Shown one piece after another: positions 45,428-58,513 of a stretch of 64,000 nt of DNA. The DNA is from Strongylocentrotus droebachiensis (lineage: Eukaryota; Echinodermata; Echinoidea; Camarodonta; Strongylocentrotidae): positions 296,501 through 360,500 of the forward strand of contig JAVYIG010000066.1 in assembly GCA_035222895.1 (NCBI GenBank), in the 5' to 3' direction. The notes beneath the pieces were generated by a model. That model was not told the DNA's origin. It did no database searches and was given only the letters and a program-made list of their open reading frames with translations. The first letter of the stretch is position 1, and each line of letters opens with the position of its first letter. Position numbers and translations under genes: made by a program.

Positions 45428-48400
45428 GTAAAGAGCAGAACATCAATTTAATTTTACTTTTTCACTTATTGCGAATCCCACATTAAATTGTCTTTGAAGG
45501 AGTTCCACTGATACGTGCATGTCAAAATTGATGTAAGATAGGTGATAAGCGATGACAAAGAAAAAACAGAAAAAATGGTTTTGAAAATGTTAATATAAGG
45601 GTGATATGCTTCCCCATATACACATTACAGGTACTTGTTTATGTCACAGCTTATCCTGCCTTGTGCCTGCAATAGAATGATGGAGATACTATAATTTGAT
45701 TGAAGGGAAATAAATCTTGAAGTGCATTTATAAGCCAGTGATTCTTGTTCAAGAAACAGGGTTACCTACATGCACATGTAAAGCATTTATAGTTGGTATT
45801 TGAACCTAGTTTTATGTTTACAGTCATAAGGGTAAAACTTCAAATGCTGGTCTTACTTTAACTTGTTTCACTAGTACAAGCCAGTATACACTCTCTTTTT
45901 TTTTTGGGGGGGGGGGGGGGGAGGGGGATGTAATAAGGGAAATCAAGGCAAGTAAATATTAAACTGAGGCTACATGTATATGACCCTTGCCAATACTACA
46001 CAATCCCTGTAAATAGCAAATTGTGGCCGACAGGTTTGTAGGCGTTATTGTGCGTAGAAGTCCACGTGATTGAGAAAGGAGGGCTGCCTCTAAAGAGGTC
46101 AGTCAATTGACTGATCATTTCACACAAAACCTTTCTACAAACATCTGCACTTCAAATCCATTCCCCAGGCATATTTTCTATATTTCTGCCTACCTCCATC
46201 TCACCCTCTCCCTCCCTCCCTCCCTCTCGCTCCTTCTCCTTTCTCACCTCCCTCTCTCTCACACACACTCAACCTCTCCCTTAAACCAGAGTTGATGCAA
46301 AGATCATTGCATCCATCATTATTACCTGGTCAAACCTTCGAGACAGCTTCACACCAAACCCATATTTGTATTTTAAATGCAGTGCATTGATTTGTTTTCT
46401 GAGAGTTCATGATGCCAGAGAGGTTTAACATATTATATTAGGTCAGTATCATATTGAAATGAGGGGGGGGGGGGGGGTATTGACGCAATCATGTTTCTAA
46501 TATCATGAGTTAGTGTAAGGAAAATAAAGAAAAAGTGAGAAAAAATGTATATCATACAATCATAACATTGTCATCATAATATTGCCTACCGGTATTTAAA
46601 ATATTGTAAGTTGATTTTAATTGGAAGCAATTTAATTCCATTTAGTATGGTAAGCCAGCCAAATTTGTACTATTTCAAAATATCAGAAAGTTAACAAATG
46701 AATGTGCCTCTGTTTTCTGAATGATAATTTGCTTGATATTTAAAATGAGTTTGAGAACTTGTACAGTTAACCACTATATGCTGCAATCACACAGATTATA
46801 TAAAGAAAGAAAAGAAGCAGAAATAAACTTCCAATACCTACCCTCCTAGACATATATTTTTTCTCTTGTCAATTTATATCTTTTTCCCTTTTCATTTCAT
46901 CTTGCCTTCTACCTCTAGCATTTACCCCATATGTTCATTTTCATTTATAATAACAATAATAATAGTAGTTTGTTCTTGTATAGCGCTTTTCAGGACCGCA
47001 GTCCCTCTCAAGGCGCAGTATCTTTCCCTACTTTCTTATACACTTACATATGAGTGGTACATGTAGGTAATGTGAGCAAGTTGTGCATTTAATCTTGTAA
47101 AAAATTTAGAATTGCATTGAGTGGGAAAATTTGAACTTGTTTCCCAGGATCTAAAGGCTTGCTAGGGTCAGTTATTGTGAGGTTACCCACCCTGATGGCC
47201 TCAGGCCATTGCTGCACGGTCCTGCACCGTTTTGTTATGAAGGCACCATGATGGACAGTCTATCAGGACACAAGTACAATCAACTTTTGATAGCCGGCCG
47301 TGGACATCAAAAGCCAGGCTTCCCAACTACCCTGGAACTCAGGGAAAGCCTGGAAAATGGGTGTCCTTCTTTCTTTCCCTTTTTTTTCCAGTAAGGAAAA
47401 GTCATTGATTTTAGAAATATCACTAAAATCAGGGGAAAATCAGGGATATTTTTTGGTAGAAGAAAAAGGTTGTTGGTCTCTTCATGTTTTGTCCCGTGTC
47501 TAAATAGCGTAGTCACCGAATGGTTGGCTATGTTTGCTTTATAGAGTATAACAAATTTCTGACAATGCATGCTTCTGCTTTTAGTGCGTACAACATACAG
47601 GTTACAATACTGCTTATTGAAGACATTTCATACGTGAAATAAGGTCTTTACAAAAAATTGTTGTATTGCCCTTTGCGACCGACCCCAAAATCTTGAAATC
47701 TACAGTTGGCTTTTAAAAAAGTTTTTCTTTTTTACCGTCTTTTAGAGAAAAAAAATAATGCATTTAAAAATGAGAAATATAAGATCGAAGAGGGATTTTT
47801 TTTGTTAAAGTTAAAAAAAAAGAAGATTTCTGACCGACCCATGTTTTGGCACCTAAAGGGCAATACAACATCTTTTTTTTAGGCCTAAGTTGAAAGAATA
47901 ATTCTTGAAATTCGAAGCTCCATCAGGGAAAAATTAGGGCAAAAATACAGGAATTCAGTTTTTATGAAATGCTGGGCACCCTGGAAGGCTCGATCCAGGG
48001 ACTTCTAGGCAGTGGTTTAAAAAAATGAACAGGATTGAGTGAAGGTAGAAAGATACAACAAATGATAGTGTGGAAAAGGAGATAGAACTAGTAATAGTAA
48101 GTACATGTACATGTTAAACAAGGAAATAAAAGGAGATACACAAATGTTGTTATTCCATATGAAGGAAAAGGAGCATTTTATTAATGATTAATCTCATAAG
48201 CATGATGTAAATGTAGGGCAAAGTGAAGTGGGTAGCACTATGCGAGTAGCCTGGTATAAAGTACAGGTGCCATTGTCGAAGACAGAAATATCTCCAAAAT
48301 CAAATTAGAAGCAAACAATATGCTGTTGGAGAATAATTGGATTAATTCTATCAAATTTACTGCAGGCTCTTGTATTTGTATTTCATGCCTATTAAGCTTA

Positions 48401-50460
48401 TTCAGGGATGTCATATGCAGTCAGTGACTCAATGAAAACATGTTTACATGTGTGGGCTTGTTGTGAACTGCAATATGGCTTTGCATTAGAAACAGGCACT
48501 CGATACAGGCACTCAATATGAATGTTCAATAACAAGTGTATTTGTATAAAGAGTAGAAGAATTTTAATGGGAAGTAAAAGAATTTTGATGGGGAATAATT
48601 GTGTGTGATGGACCATTTTATAAATTTGGGTCATTGGATATGATTATCATATATGTAGAAATTTCAATATATCAACAACAAAATACATCTAAAAGCAGAA
48701 TAATTTTGAGTCGGTTTCAAGGAACAGTATACTTCTTTCATTACAATGATGCAGTACACTGCAAATGCACAAGCAAATTTTATTGGTAGTCTTTTGCCAT
48801 TGTAATAATATCACCACCGTATGTTTTTATCATGTGTCGTGTTCATGAAAAATTAGCCAGGTTCATGGCTTTATTAAATCAAATGGAACCCATTGCAATT
48901 CATACAATACATGTGTAATGCACTGAGTGTCAGAGCCTGTAATATAACAAAGATTTTCTATTGTATCTGTCAGCTCCAAAACATGATGATTTGGCAGTAT
49001 TTTTTTTTGTTCCAACAAAATAACAAAATTACCCTTTATCGCTTTTAGAGGTGATTTATGTCCAGAAAATTTATGTATTGTATTCAGGTAAATCTATTCC
49101 TGAATTCAAGCTGTATTAAGGGAAATTGTATTTTAATTCTTATTCTTATCTGTAAAAGATATGTACATAGCAAATAGCATACACATGTACATGATATCAC
49201 CATGTTGTTAATAATATCATGTCTATAAATTAATTCATGAAGTCATACTAAATGTATCATGATATGAGCCCACAATACATTCATTATGGGATTATATATT
49301 GTAAATTAAAGCTAAGTCAAGAACCAGACAATATTGCTTAAGAGCTCCGCTCCTAATAAAGGTATTCGTTAATCAATCAAAAGATATTTTTGGTAGCATA
49401 ATATGGTAATTAAATTTATGCAGTAAACTTTAAAAAAATCCTTTGTATTCATTATTGATCTTTTCAAGACAATCATAATTACATTAATTACATTACAGCC
49501 ATGCATGCTTGCAATTTGATTAAGGGTCATTGCAACAATGCAATTGGTGCCTAACACTGTGAGTGAAAGAAAAAGCAGTGAGTTATTTTAGCATGTCTAG
49601 CCACCATCTGATAATGTGTGAAGTTTGCATTGTAAGGGAATGAGTGTAGCAGGTTAAGATGACTAAAAGCCTTTATAAGCTGCTGCATACATCCCATGTG
49701 GGGGTGACACGGGTGCACTATGACTCATGCCAAGAGAATCGCTCTTTAAAAAGCATTTTTGTTCTCACTCTCTCCTCGCTCCTATTCTCTCCCACTCTCT
49801 CTCTCTCCCCACACTGCCCCGACAATTTCTCTCTCTGCATGGCTGTAGAAATTAGAATGATGAAGATTAGTGGGAGAATGTAAGATGGCAATTGTGTGAA
49901 TATTTTCTGTGTCAGGAATGAGCTAGAGGGTTGGGTGATCCTCATGCTTGCGTATAGTCTGGTAGATGGTTTTGTAATATTCCAGATAATATTTTGTATT
50001 CAACATGCCCTACAGCGAGTAGATTTACATCAATAACATATGATACATCAAAATTCAGATTGGTGGTTATACTGTACCGTATCTCCATCTTGAGTGTAAT
50101 GATTTTGAGAGAAGCTTAAGTTTAGGACCTGAAATCTGTGTGAGGTTCATTTTGATGTAGAAATGGGTGAATGAAATTCCTCTAAATGGACAGGGGAAAT
50201 GAAGAAGCTAGCTTGTTAGTACAAACCTTTGGCAAATGACAATTATGAATTTATGGTGAATAAAGGTGCAGGAAAGATTTGTAACCATGGCTTCAAAAAT
50301 CTATTTTCATGAAATGCACATGCGATAAGCTTCCGATAATGGTTTATTTTCATTGTTTGAAGAATATATAAATATAATGTGGTTGTGTATTGTATTATGG
50401 TTACATAGAGCTTTTGATAATGTCATTACATATATTTTGTGTGTGTTTTATTTGTTTCAG
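45428..50460 (+). other. CTTNBP2-like intron 4
   Basis: A 5-kb intron. G homopolymers (45906, 46464), a CT-rich stretch (46200-46280), a repeat word TATAGCGCTTTTCAGGAC near 46980 that looks interspersed, a MITE at 47659-47870 and a CT-rich patch at 49765-49835. No other gene is seen. Confidence 0.75.
47659..47870. mobile_element. MITE with TGTTGTATTGCCCTTT ends
   Basis: The left end TGTTGTATTGCCCTTTGCG matches the right end, reverse-complemented TGTTGTATTGCCCTTTAGG, with GACCGACCC and GGGTCGGTC further inside. 212 bp. No clear target duplication. Confidence 0.65.
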
Positions 50461-52809
50461 GTGGAATTTGAGAAAGCCCAGCAGAGCAAGCTAGAAAGAG
50501 AATGCAAGCGAGGTCAGGGCCGGTTGATCCAGGAACGCAAGAGGCATGCTGAATTCATCAAGCTCATGTTTGACAAGCATTTATTACTAGCACAACAGCT
50601 AGGAGACACTCAACAGAGAGCCATGGAATGGGAGACCCAAGCTCAAGCAATGAGAGCAGAAGCACAGAATGCTTCAAAGTTGGCGGCGGAAGAAAGAAAC
50701 AAAAGTGTGAAAATGGAAGCTGAGATGGAGAAAAAGCTGTCAGATTTTGATATTGAGCGGGAGCAGTTGTTGGGAAGGTTACAGCGAGAGGAAATGAGGA
50801 CTAGGGAGCTTAGGGAAGAGCTGGAAGCTCTCAAAAAGTCTTCTAAGAAATCGCCAGAATTAGTGAATGGACGAATTGCGAATGGTAGCGAGTTGAACAG
50901 CAATGCAAAAGGAAGTTCCTCAAAGAGTATAGTGAGCAGTAATGACAGTAAGACTTCTAAAGGGAAAGAGACCCCAGGGTCTGTTCGTAAACCAGCTGTA
51001 TTGAAACCAAAAGCATCAGCTAAAATTTATGGTGCAAAGGGGTACAAGACTCCACCTCAATCTGATAAGTCTGAGGCATCATCATCGTCGTCGTCTTCTG
51101 AAGATAACAATGTGACTGTTTCCTTGAGCAGGGTACACTCTGTGAGTCCTGCTGTTCCCAGTCCAAAGAGCAATCCGTCTGAAAGTAAGAAACCAAGCAT
51201 AACCTCAAAGCCCAAGCCTAGTACCACAAACTTTTCCAGAGGCGCAGGCAAGGACAGTAGGCCTCTCAGTCCTGCCTCCAGCCTGGATAAACTATCTGGG
51301 AAGGCATCGTCAGCTTCACCTTCTTCAGGCTTGTCTCAGAAAGGAACAAAGATACCCAGCAGCAGTGCCATGTTTGCAAATTCATCACAACTGAGAAAGA
51401 GTGCTCCTACAGTGGCGGTTGTCGCTCCACAACCTAGCAAGGCTTCAAATGTATCTCAGGAAGCTAGCAAGCAACAACAGCACGCAAGGAAATCAATAGA
51501 CAGTACAGACTCGCCTAAATCTGACAAAAGTGAACCTAAAAGTAACCCTATGGCCAGGCCAACAACCTTAGCTTCGGGAGATACTTCTTTGAAAGCAAAA
51601 GAACCTGCTGGGAAAGTCTCTCAGTTGCGTAACACTCTTACATCACCAAAAGACAAAGACACTAGGGATAAATCTCCAACGAGGGGATATGGTGGTATGA
51701 GTGTGAAAGCAGCTGCAGCTCAACTCACGAGCCCTGTTGGCAAGAAAGTCTTCAATCCAGTTGGAAGCACTCCAAACAAACTCAATTCTTCCACTCCCTC
51801 AGAGCCCAGTGGTACGACCCAAACCAAAGAAGCTCCTGCAAGTGTCAGCAGTAATGCCGTCTCTGACAAAGTGAAACCTGTGGTGACTTCTCCATCATCC
51901 ACCACCCCAGGCAAACGTAATGTGTCACCCCGAGGTACTCCTCCACCTATTCCACCTAATAAGCCCTCTCTTATACCTCATAAATCACAATCTTCTCTTT
52001 CTTCTTCTTCTTCTTCTTCTTCTTCTTCTTCTGCTTCGTCTACTGCTTCCCTGTCCAATATGTGCTCAGTTACATCTTCCTCCACCTCTGCTTTATCCAG
52101 ATCAACAAGTACAACAACATCTTCATCAGCTTTTTCTAAACCAATAAGTACACCTTCTTCATCTACTTTATCTAAACCAATAAGTACAGCATCTTCATCT
52201 ACTTTATCTAAACCAATAAATACAACATCTTCATCTACTTTATCTAAACCAATAAGTACAACATCTTCATCTACTTCCTCTAAACCAACAAGTTCAACCT
52301 CTTCTTTTTCTGCTTTATCTAAGCACACAACAAATACATCTCCCTCAACTGCCTTTTCCAAAACAACAAGTACACCAACATCTTCAACCGCTTTATCTAA
52401 GCAAACAACAAATACTTCTCCTTCACCCGCTTTCTCTAAGCCAACATCAACTATAACATCTCCTTCACCTGCCTTATCCAAATCAACAACACCTACAACA
52501 TCTTCTTTCTCAACTCCAACCAACAACTCTCATCCTGAGCCCAGTGGCCCCAAGCCCTCCCCTGCCTCCAGCTCCCTGTCCAGCTCCAGGAAATCTGACT
52601 CTCTGGTCGAAGCCCGCAAGCAGCTTTTTGCCAATAAACTTGGCAGCGGTGTGGGTATCAGTGCAACTAACCTGCGGCCACCTTTTGAAAGCAGCAACCC
52701 CATGCTCATGGTCAATAACTCCAACTCCAATAGCCTGGAGTCCCTTAACGAAAAGACCTCATCGTCCTTGGTGACAGGAAGCTCCATCCAGGGAAAGGCT
52801 GCTGCGCAG
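50461..52809 (+). CDS. CTTNBP2NL-like: CTTNBP2-like protein, giant exon 5
   Basis: An acceptor TTTGTTTCAG and a donor GCGCAG then GTGGGT bound 2349 nt, 783 codons, phase 0 to 0. Residues 1-135 of the exon finish the coiled coil (VEFEKAQQSKLERECKRGQ, RLIQERKRHAEFIKLMFDKH, EMEKKLSDFDIEREQLLGRL), the best-conserved part of the CortBP2 family. The rest is disordered and Ser/Thr/Pro/Lys-rich. Notable sites: GTKIPSSS near exon residue 299, which fits the [ST]xIP EB1-binding motif; RGTPPPIPPNKPSLIP near residue 489, a proline motif of the kind bound by the cortactin SH3 domain; a Ser run near 52000-52030; and 36-nt repeats encoding KPISTxSSSTLS (52138-52320). One large exon is also how vertebrate CTTNBP2 encodes its Pro-rich centre. 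Ankyrin repeats, present in vertebrate CTTNBP2 but not CTTNBP2NL, are not seen in the window. Confidence 0.95.
52138..52320 (+). repeat. Coding 36-bp minisatellite
   Basis: Four 36-bp units in tandem (starts 52138, 52174, 52210, 52246) and a fifth 39-bp unit, each beginning AAACCAAYAA and encoding KPISTxSSSTLS-type peptides. Degenerate 39-bp units continue to about 52400. All unit lengths are multiples of three, so the frame is kept. A TCT run coding for serine lies upstream at about 51999-52032. Confidence 0.9.
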
Positions 52810-55800
52810 GTGGGTCACCAGACTATAGAATTGAGCATGCCCAGACTGGTCCTCTTGTTAGTCAGCCACAGTGCTCTGCCGTCAGTTGTTTCTTGTGCAG
52901 AAAAATGCTAACACCCCTTACCCCAGATTGCCAACTGCCCTTTGCTTTCGATTTATATTCAGTTTGATCCTCTTTGCTTCCTGTTCATTCCTAACTCCCT
53001 AAACTAATCCCACATACATTCAGCACTTCATTGCGACAGTTTTTGAGCCACTTACCAAGGTAGTATCTTCTGCTGTTTGTAGTTCAGACTAACATTGTTC
53101 TGATTTAATAGTTATCACTGATTAGACGTTTGCCATCAGATTCTTGTAGCAGAATATTATATAAGCATGGTAGATTCTCAGCTGTATTGAGGCATGTCCA
53201 GTTGTAGATCGTTAACAAGAGATCTAATTGAACCATCTAATTAGAAGATCATCCACATGCTCTCCCTTCTATTTCACGAAAGAAATATTTTTAATGATTT
53301 TGTTATGGTACATTTTGGTCACATCAAGTTTCTATATTATATAGCAAACTGAAAATGAATACTAAGTGCTCATGAGAAATTATAAACAACAAGCAGTACA
53401 TCTGACCCCTACTGCTATCTAGGTTGGCCCCATTCTCAGTCATCTCATCACGGGACATCAGCTATTTTCAGCAGTCAGTTTTATTTTGATTTGATCTCAT
53501 CAATCTTGTTCTCTTTTTCTTAAGATCAACTTGGTTTTATCCTGTAGATTCTGATGTAAACAAGAAAGAGAGAGAGAGAGAAAGCGACATTAATGTCCTG
53601 AGGTCATATGCTCATTGCCCTAGGGTTAGGGTTAGCATTAAGGTACTCTCTCTCTCTCTCTCTTTCTCCCTCTCTCTCTCTCTCCACTTGCTTACTTCAG
53701 AATTTTCAGGGTAACTCAACATGGGATTTGTTCGTTTATTGTTGCTGTTCTGTATTTTTGCTAGTGGTATTTTTGTTTAAAGCGGTATATTTTTACATGA
53801 TCTTGTTAACCTCATTCATGGTTCTTGGCAGCATCCAACCAGCCTGTTCTGTGTATTTCATTGTAAAGTTGAAGTCCTGACAGGAATCTTGAGAGGCTTA
53901 TTTGAAGGATGAATGGATCTGTTTATTCATGTTCAGACTGACAGTCTTAATCCACATCATAAATGAAGTTTGATGAAGACAGGTCCTTTATTATATCTAC
54001 AGTCTAATACCCAAAGTCCTTTGAAAGCAAATAGAAACATTATAATATCATATTCACTATACAAGTACAGGTTACTGTGATTAAACACATCCGAACAACA
54101 ACAATAATGTCTCTCCCCCCCCCCCCCCTCAAGTAACAAACAAATAGACATACGATGGACAAGCAAACAAACACAAATTGGGTAGGGGTTTATGTGTAGA
54201 TGAACAGATACAAGGTATAAGACAAATACGTCCAGTTTCATGAACCAATTTGATAATTTAAAAAAATTCAACCTTCAAATATATTTAGCAAAATGGTTGG
54301 CCCAATAAAATGTTTCCCTTTTAGTAGACCTTTCACCTGGCATGTATGTGACGGTCATATCTTGAAATGATGCCATATGTAAATCTTATTATAGTTCAGG
54401 AGAGAACTAGCTGCCAATCCGTAACCTTTTTCACCCAGGGACATGCCAGAAAATAGATTGATTTGTGCACTGACGTTTGACAGTGTATTAAACGATCCAA
54501 ACTTTCACAGAAATCCATCACAACCTCCCAGAATGAGCTGAGAACTGTTTTTCCGTATTCCCTACCTCAAATAGCCTCCCAAGCAGAAAAAAAAATGAAG
54601 AATGCAATTTAATGCAGAAAGCACATGTGGGAGGAGATGTCTGTATCATGTGTGGTGATATGTTTCAGTTTTTATTCACCATGAGTGAATCATTTCCAGT
54701 TTTATTGAATCAAATTTTGTTTCTTCTGTACATCATCCAAACAGCAAGTCAGAGACTACAGACAAGCAGTCCTAAAGAATTTAAATCCCATCATAGTTCC
54801 TTAATGTATGGGAGAGAGGGGGGGGGGGGGGGGCACAACAACAAAATACTTTGATGATATTCCATTTATACAATATATATGCACCAAATCCAACGTAATG
54901 ATCACTTAAATTTTCTGCATTGTATTGAGAGATTCAAAACTACGCTGTTGTATTTGCATGAAATTTGATTGAAGATGAATGTGGTTGTGTATGATCAATG
55001 CAATTGTTGTGCTGTTCTCTTGTTTCATGTCTTGCTATGTGGATGCACGTTCACATCTCATGGGATTGAAGTTTGACATTCCTTGCATGGAGAGCTGATT
55101 TATTATTATTTTGATGGAATTGGATGAGAAAGCATGTCTAATGTTTGTTGAAAGCATGAAAATTGTGTTTTTGATGTTGTTTATTCATTCATTTATTTAT
55201 TTTGTAATTATTTATCGTCTGTTGTTTGTTGCTCCATCAAAGATCACTTTGACAAAAGATTGTCCACTTGGCTGTTTCACTAAATGGCAAAATGCTGGAG
55301 TAATTGTTATTTCATTCAAGTTTGGTGGTCATTGCTATATGTATATCTGATTTTTTGTTGGTATTCTTTATTTTCATATTCATTACATTATACATTACAT
55401 TGTACATGTACATTACCCTTTATTATTTTGTCTATTAGGCATGATTGCCTGGACCTGCAAGAATTTATTTTGTTTCCCCAGAAAGCTTGTTGTACCACCT
55501 ATTAAATCATTCATTTGTGGTAGGGGGGGGGGAACTATCAGAGTTTGTTATGCTCTCACTAGACCTTACCTTAAAGGTTAACAATTGATATCAGGTGTAC
55601 ACAAAATATAAAAATGGCTTAACAGGTAAACCTAAACAAGCATAGGAATATGCAGAATGTGTATAGTTAATGAGAACACAATTAGAAACATGTCCCAATG
55701 TAGCCAGAGCATACACCTAGTAGATTTTTTTTTCTTTCTTCAGTTGGTTTTGAGAATAGTGCGTTGAGTATGTGTAAACTGATAGCTAAGCATATGATTT

Positions 55801-55815
55801 TGAATACATTTGCAG
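52810..55815 (+). other. CTTNBP2-like intron 5
   Basis: Starts at the GTGGGT donor. If it is retained, the frame continues 33 codons (VGHQTIELSMPRL...) to a stop at 52909. It contains GA and CT microsatellites (53563-53581, 53643-53684), poly-C at 54115 and poly-G at 54820. No gene is recognised. Confidence 0.55.
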
Positions 55816-55836
55816 GCCAAGAAGTACGGCAAGGCA
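55816..55836 (+). CDS. CTTNBP2NL-like: CTTNBP2-like protein, candidate 21-nt microexon
   Basis: The 21 nt between ACATTTGCAG and GTAAGT encode AKKYGKA in phase 0, fitting the phase-0 end of the giant exon (ending KAAAQ). The donor matches the metazoan consensus fully and the acceptor carries TGC just before AG, a feature of nervous-system microexons regulated by SRRM4-type factors. It was inferred from splice signals, length divisible by three and frame; no transcript is available. It could be alternatively spliced. Confidence 0.5.
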
Positions 55837-58442
55837 GTAAGTTTATTCTTTTATTCACCCCATTTTTCCAGGTTTTATTGTGGTTTATTTTGTTTATCAT
55901 GATATTTGCTAACTTGTTACTTAACTCATCAAATCTAATTTAATAGAATAAACTAACTCATTTTTTTTAAGTGAGAGGTTTTTAAAGATTACCTGTTCAA
56001 TTGCAGTTCCCCCAAATGGTGTATTCCAAGATTGGTTTTGTGTTACCCCCTCCCATTGAGATAGCATTTGATATTTGTTGCATTTGTTGCATCATTTTAC
56101 TTCCCATTCCCTGTCAAATTTTAATGATGTTTGATTCCATGGAATATACTTGATTGTTTATCGGTAGCTTCCTCCATATTTGAGTTTAAAAAAAAATAGC
56201 ATTAGAGTAATTTGTTGTGAAATAATTAGCCCTGGCTAGTCATTTCATTTAATTATTATATAGTCTGTTTTTGAGACAATTCCAGTGAAATGGATTACTG
56301 TAGGACTACTGGTTTGAACTAACCTACAATCTTTGATACTAGATGTCTTTCTTGTACCAGTTATTTATGAGTAATGTTCATGTTAGGGATTAAAATTTGA
56401 GTTTTCTTGTAATGAGTCCGGTGATTCCCTTAATTGCCATGCCTGGATTATTCTGACCTTGCTGGACCCTTAATGAGTTGAAGCTCCTTCTATTAAAAGC
56501 AGCATATAGAGCTCTACTAAAGTCCCACTAGGTACTCCTTTATCCCCTCTTACCAAACCCCATTAATCTCCCAGACCAATACATAGAGCACACGCACATT
56601 CTTTAACAGGTGTTCTCTAGACTTGAGGTTGAAAACAATAGCTACTACCTCCTCGCCCCAAATTCAAGTTGACATTTCAAGGATACCCTAGAATTTGTCA
56701 AACTATTCATCATGAATTGGCAATTTCCTCGACGGTAATCTTTCTGCCATAAGAGGTGAAAAAGGTGCAACTTTGTCCTTCCGTGGAAAAAATATAGCCA
56801 GGTGACATAATATAATAGATGTAGGCCTATGTTTATATGAAATAATGTGAGGTGATATTTCTATGTCCTAGGCTGCAAGAGGTATAGATTTAGAATTTTC
56901 TGCCGTGCAGAGTATCATTGCTCAAACCTGGTCATCAAAATCGTAAATGGTTGACTCTGCTTGTCCAAAAATTAAAGAATTCTGACAAACGGCTTCTTTT
57001 TAAACATATTTCAAATTGTAAATATTGTTTTGTACAGTACCTTTGTTTGATAATGTCATTCAATTTATATTCAGTGTAGCCATATCATGAGGACAAGTTA
57101 AAAAACAAAAGTTTTTATAGTCAATTTGAGTGAAAGTGAGACTTACTAAATGATACTCATGTAGATATACTCATTTCATTACTTCTCATCATTTGACTAC
57201 TAATATAATTGACGTTTGGTTAACTAATGTTTTTTTTCTTAGCCTTTACAATTACTACAACACCCCCCCCCCCCCCCCATTTCGTTTGCTCCAATTTTCA
57301 GACATTGTTGTTTTTGTTTGCTATGAACTAGCTACATTTATGCTTGGTAAAGTTTGCTACACGTATACCAACATCTTTCACCAAATATTCTTGTTGTGAA
57401 TCATGTTAGTTTCTTATGCTACTGTCTCATTTAACTCGCAGTATTTCCTGTCGAGAAAAAATTTCAGGATCAATTTTCATCATTTAGACCAACATTTTTC
57501 ACAAACTGTTATTATGATGAATCATGATAATTAATTTTTGTCATTGTCTTTTTTCATTTTCTTTGCAGTATTTTGTTCAGGGGAAAAACACGCTCATATA
57601 TCATATGATTGCCTTTAATTGTCTATAAATGTTTTTGAGATAGGTCTGACGATATCATCAACCAGTCTTTACCATCAGAGCCTTTCAAATAGGTCGGTTG
57701 GATCAAAATTATGATTGTGGATTACTGAAAGAGAACACCATACTATTTGCCTGAGTTTACTCGTTGTATAAACTACCGAAGTCATGTTCAAGGTTGACTG
57801 TTGTGGTTTTGACCTATCCCTGATGATTGACAGGATTTTTTTGTTACAAACAGGCAGTTTTATCAAAAATATACATTATTTGCAAGCTTGTAATGCTTTG
57901 TTTTGGGCCCTTTTAAGCTATCAGTTGCTTCAAATGGCTGTGTTTTGATTGATTGGAATGCCTGACATTACAAGCTTACACAAATGATAGTCAATTCCAT
58001 TGAGTTCAAGATCTCAGTATTTTAACTACTATACTAAATAGCGCTTTTTAAAGAATTTAAATGAGTAGGATACTGATGATGATATAAATGATAATTAAAG
58101 AAATGAAAGTGATAAAAGTTCCCTACCGTGATGGTGTAATTAACATTGGTTTAAAAATTGGAATATTATTTTTATTTCTATCAAATGAAATAAATAGGCC
58201 TTAATATATAGGATATCATTCTCAAAGGATGAAATATATTGAATGTAATGTGAATCTTTCCAATTCATTCCATTGTTCTAAAAATGTTGCTTTGAGTTGC
58301 AATGTCAGTATTTAAAAAAAAATTGTTGGGGGTGTCCGGCCATGAACATAGGTATACTTTCCCTCAACCCTCTTCAGATCTCCATGTAGTCCATGTGTCA
58401 TCTACATGGTCTTCTATTCATATTTAATCCTTGTACATACCG

Positions 58443-58513
58443 TCTGTTTAGAGCCAGAAGAGCAATATGTCTGAAAAAGTATTACAGTTCACGCCCTTCT
58501 GGCTCCAAACAGA
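58443..58513 (-). repeat. 21-bp hairpin, perfect with G-U pairs on minus strand
   Basis: The left stem TCTGTTTAGAGCCAGAAGAG (plus C) and the right stem, reverse-complemented TCTGTTTGGAGCCAGAAGGG (plus C), differ at two positions. On the minus-strand RNA both differences are G-U pairs. The loop is 29 nt. Probably a tiny MITE; a microRNA-like precursor is possible but unsupported. Confidence 0.5.

Noticed and set aside
51978-52526. 182-codon minus-strand acidic frame
   Set aside because: It is the antisense shadow of the Ser/Thr-rich coding repeats in the giant CTTNBP2-like exon.
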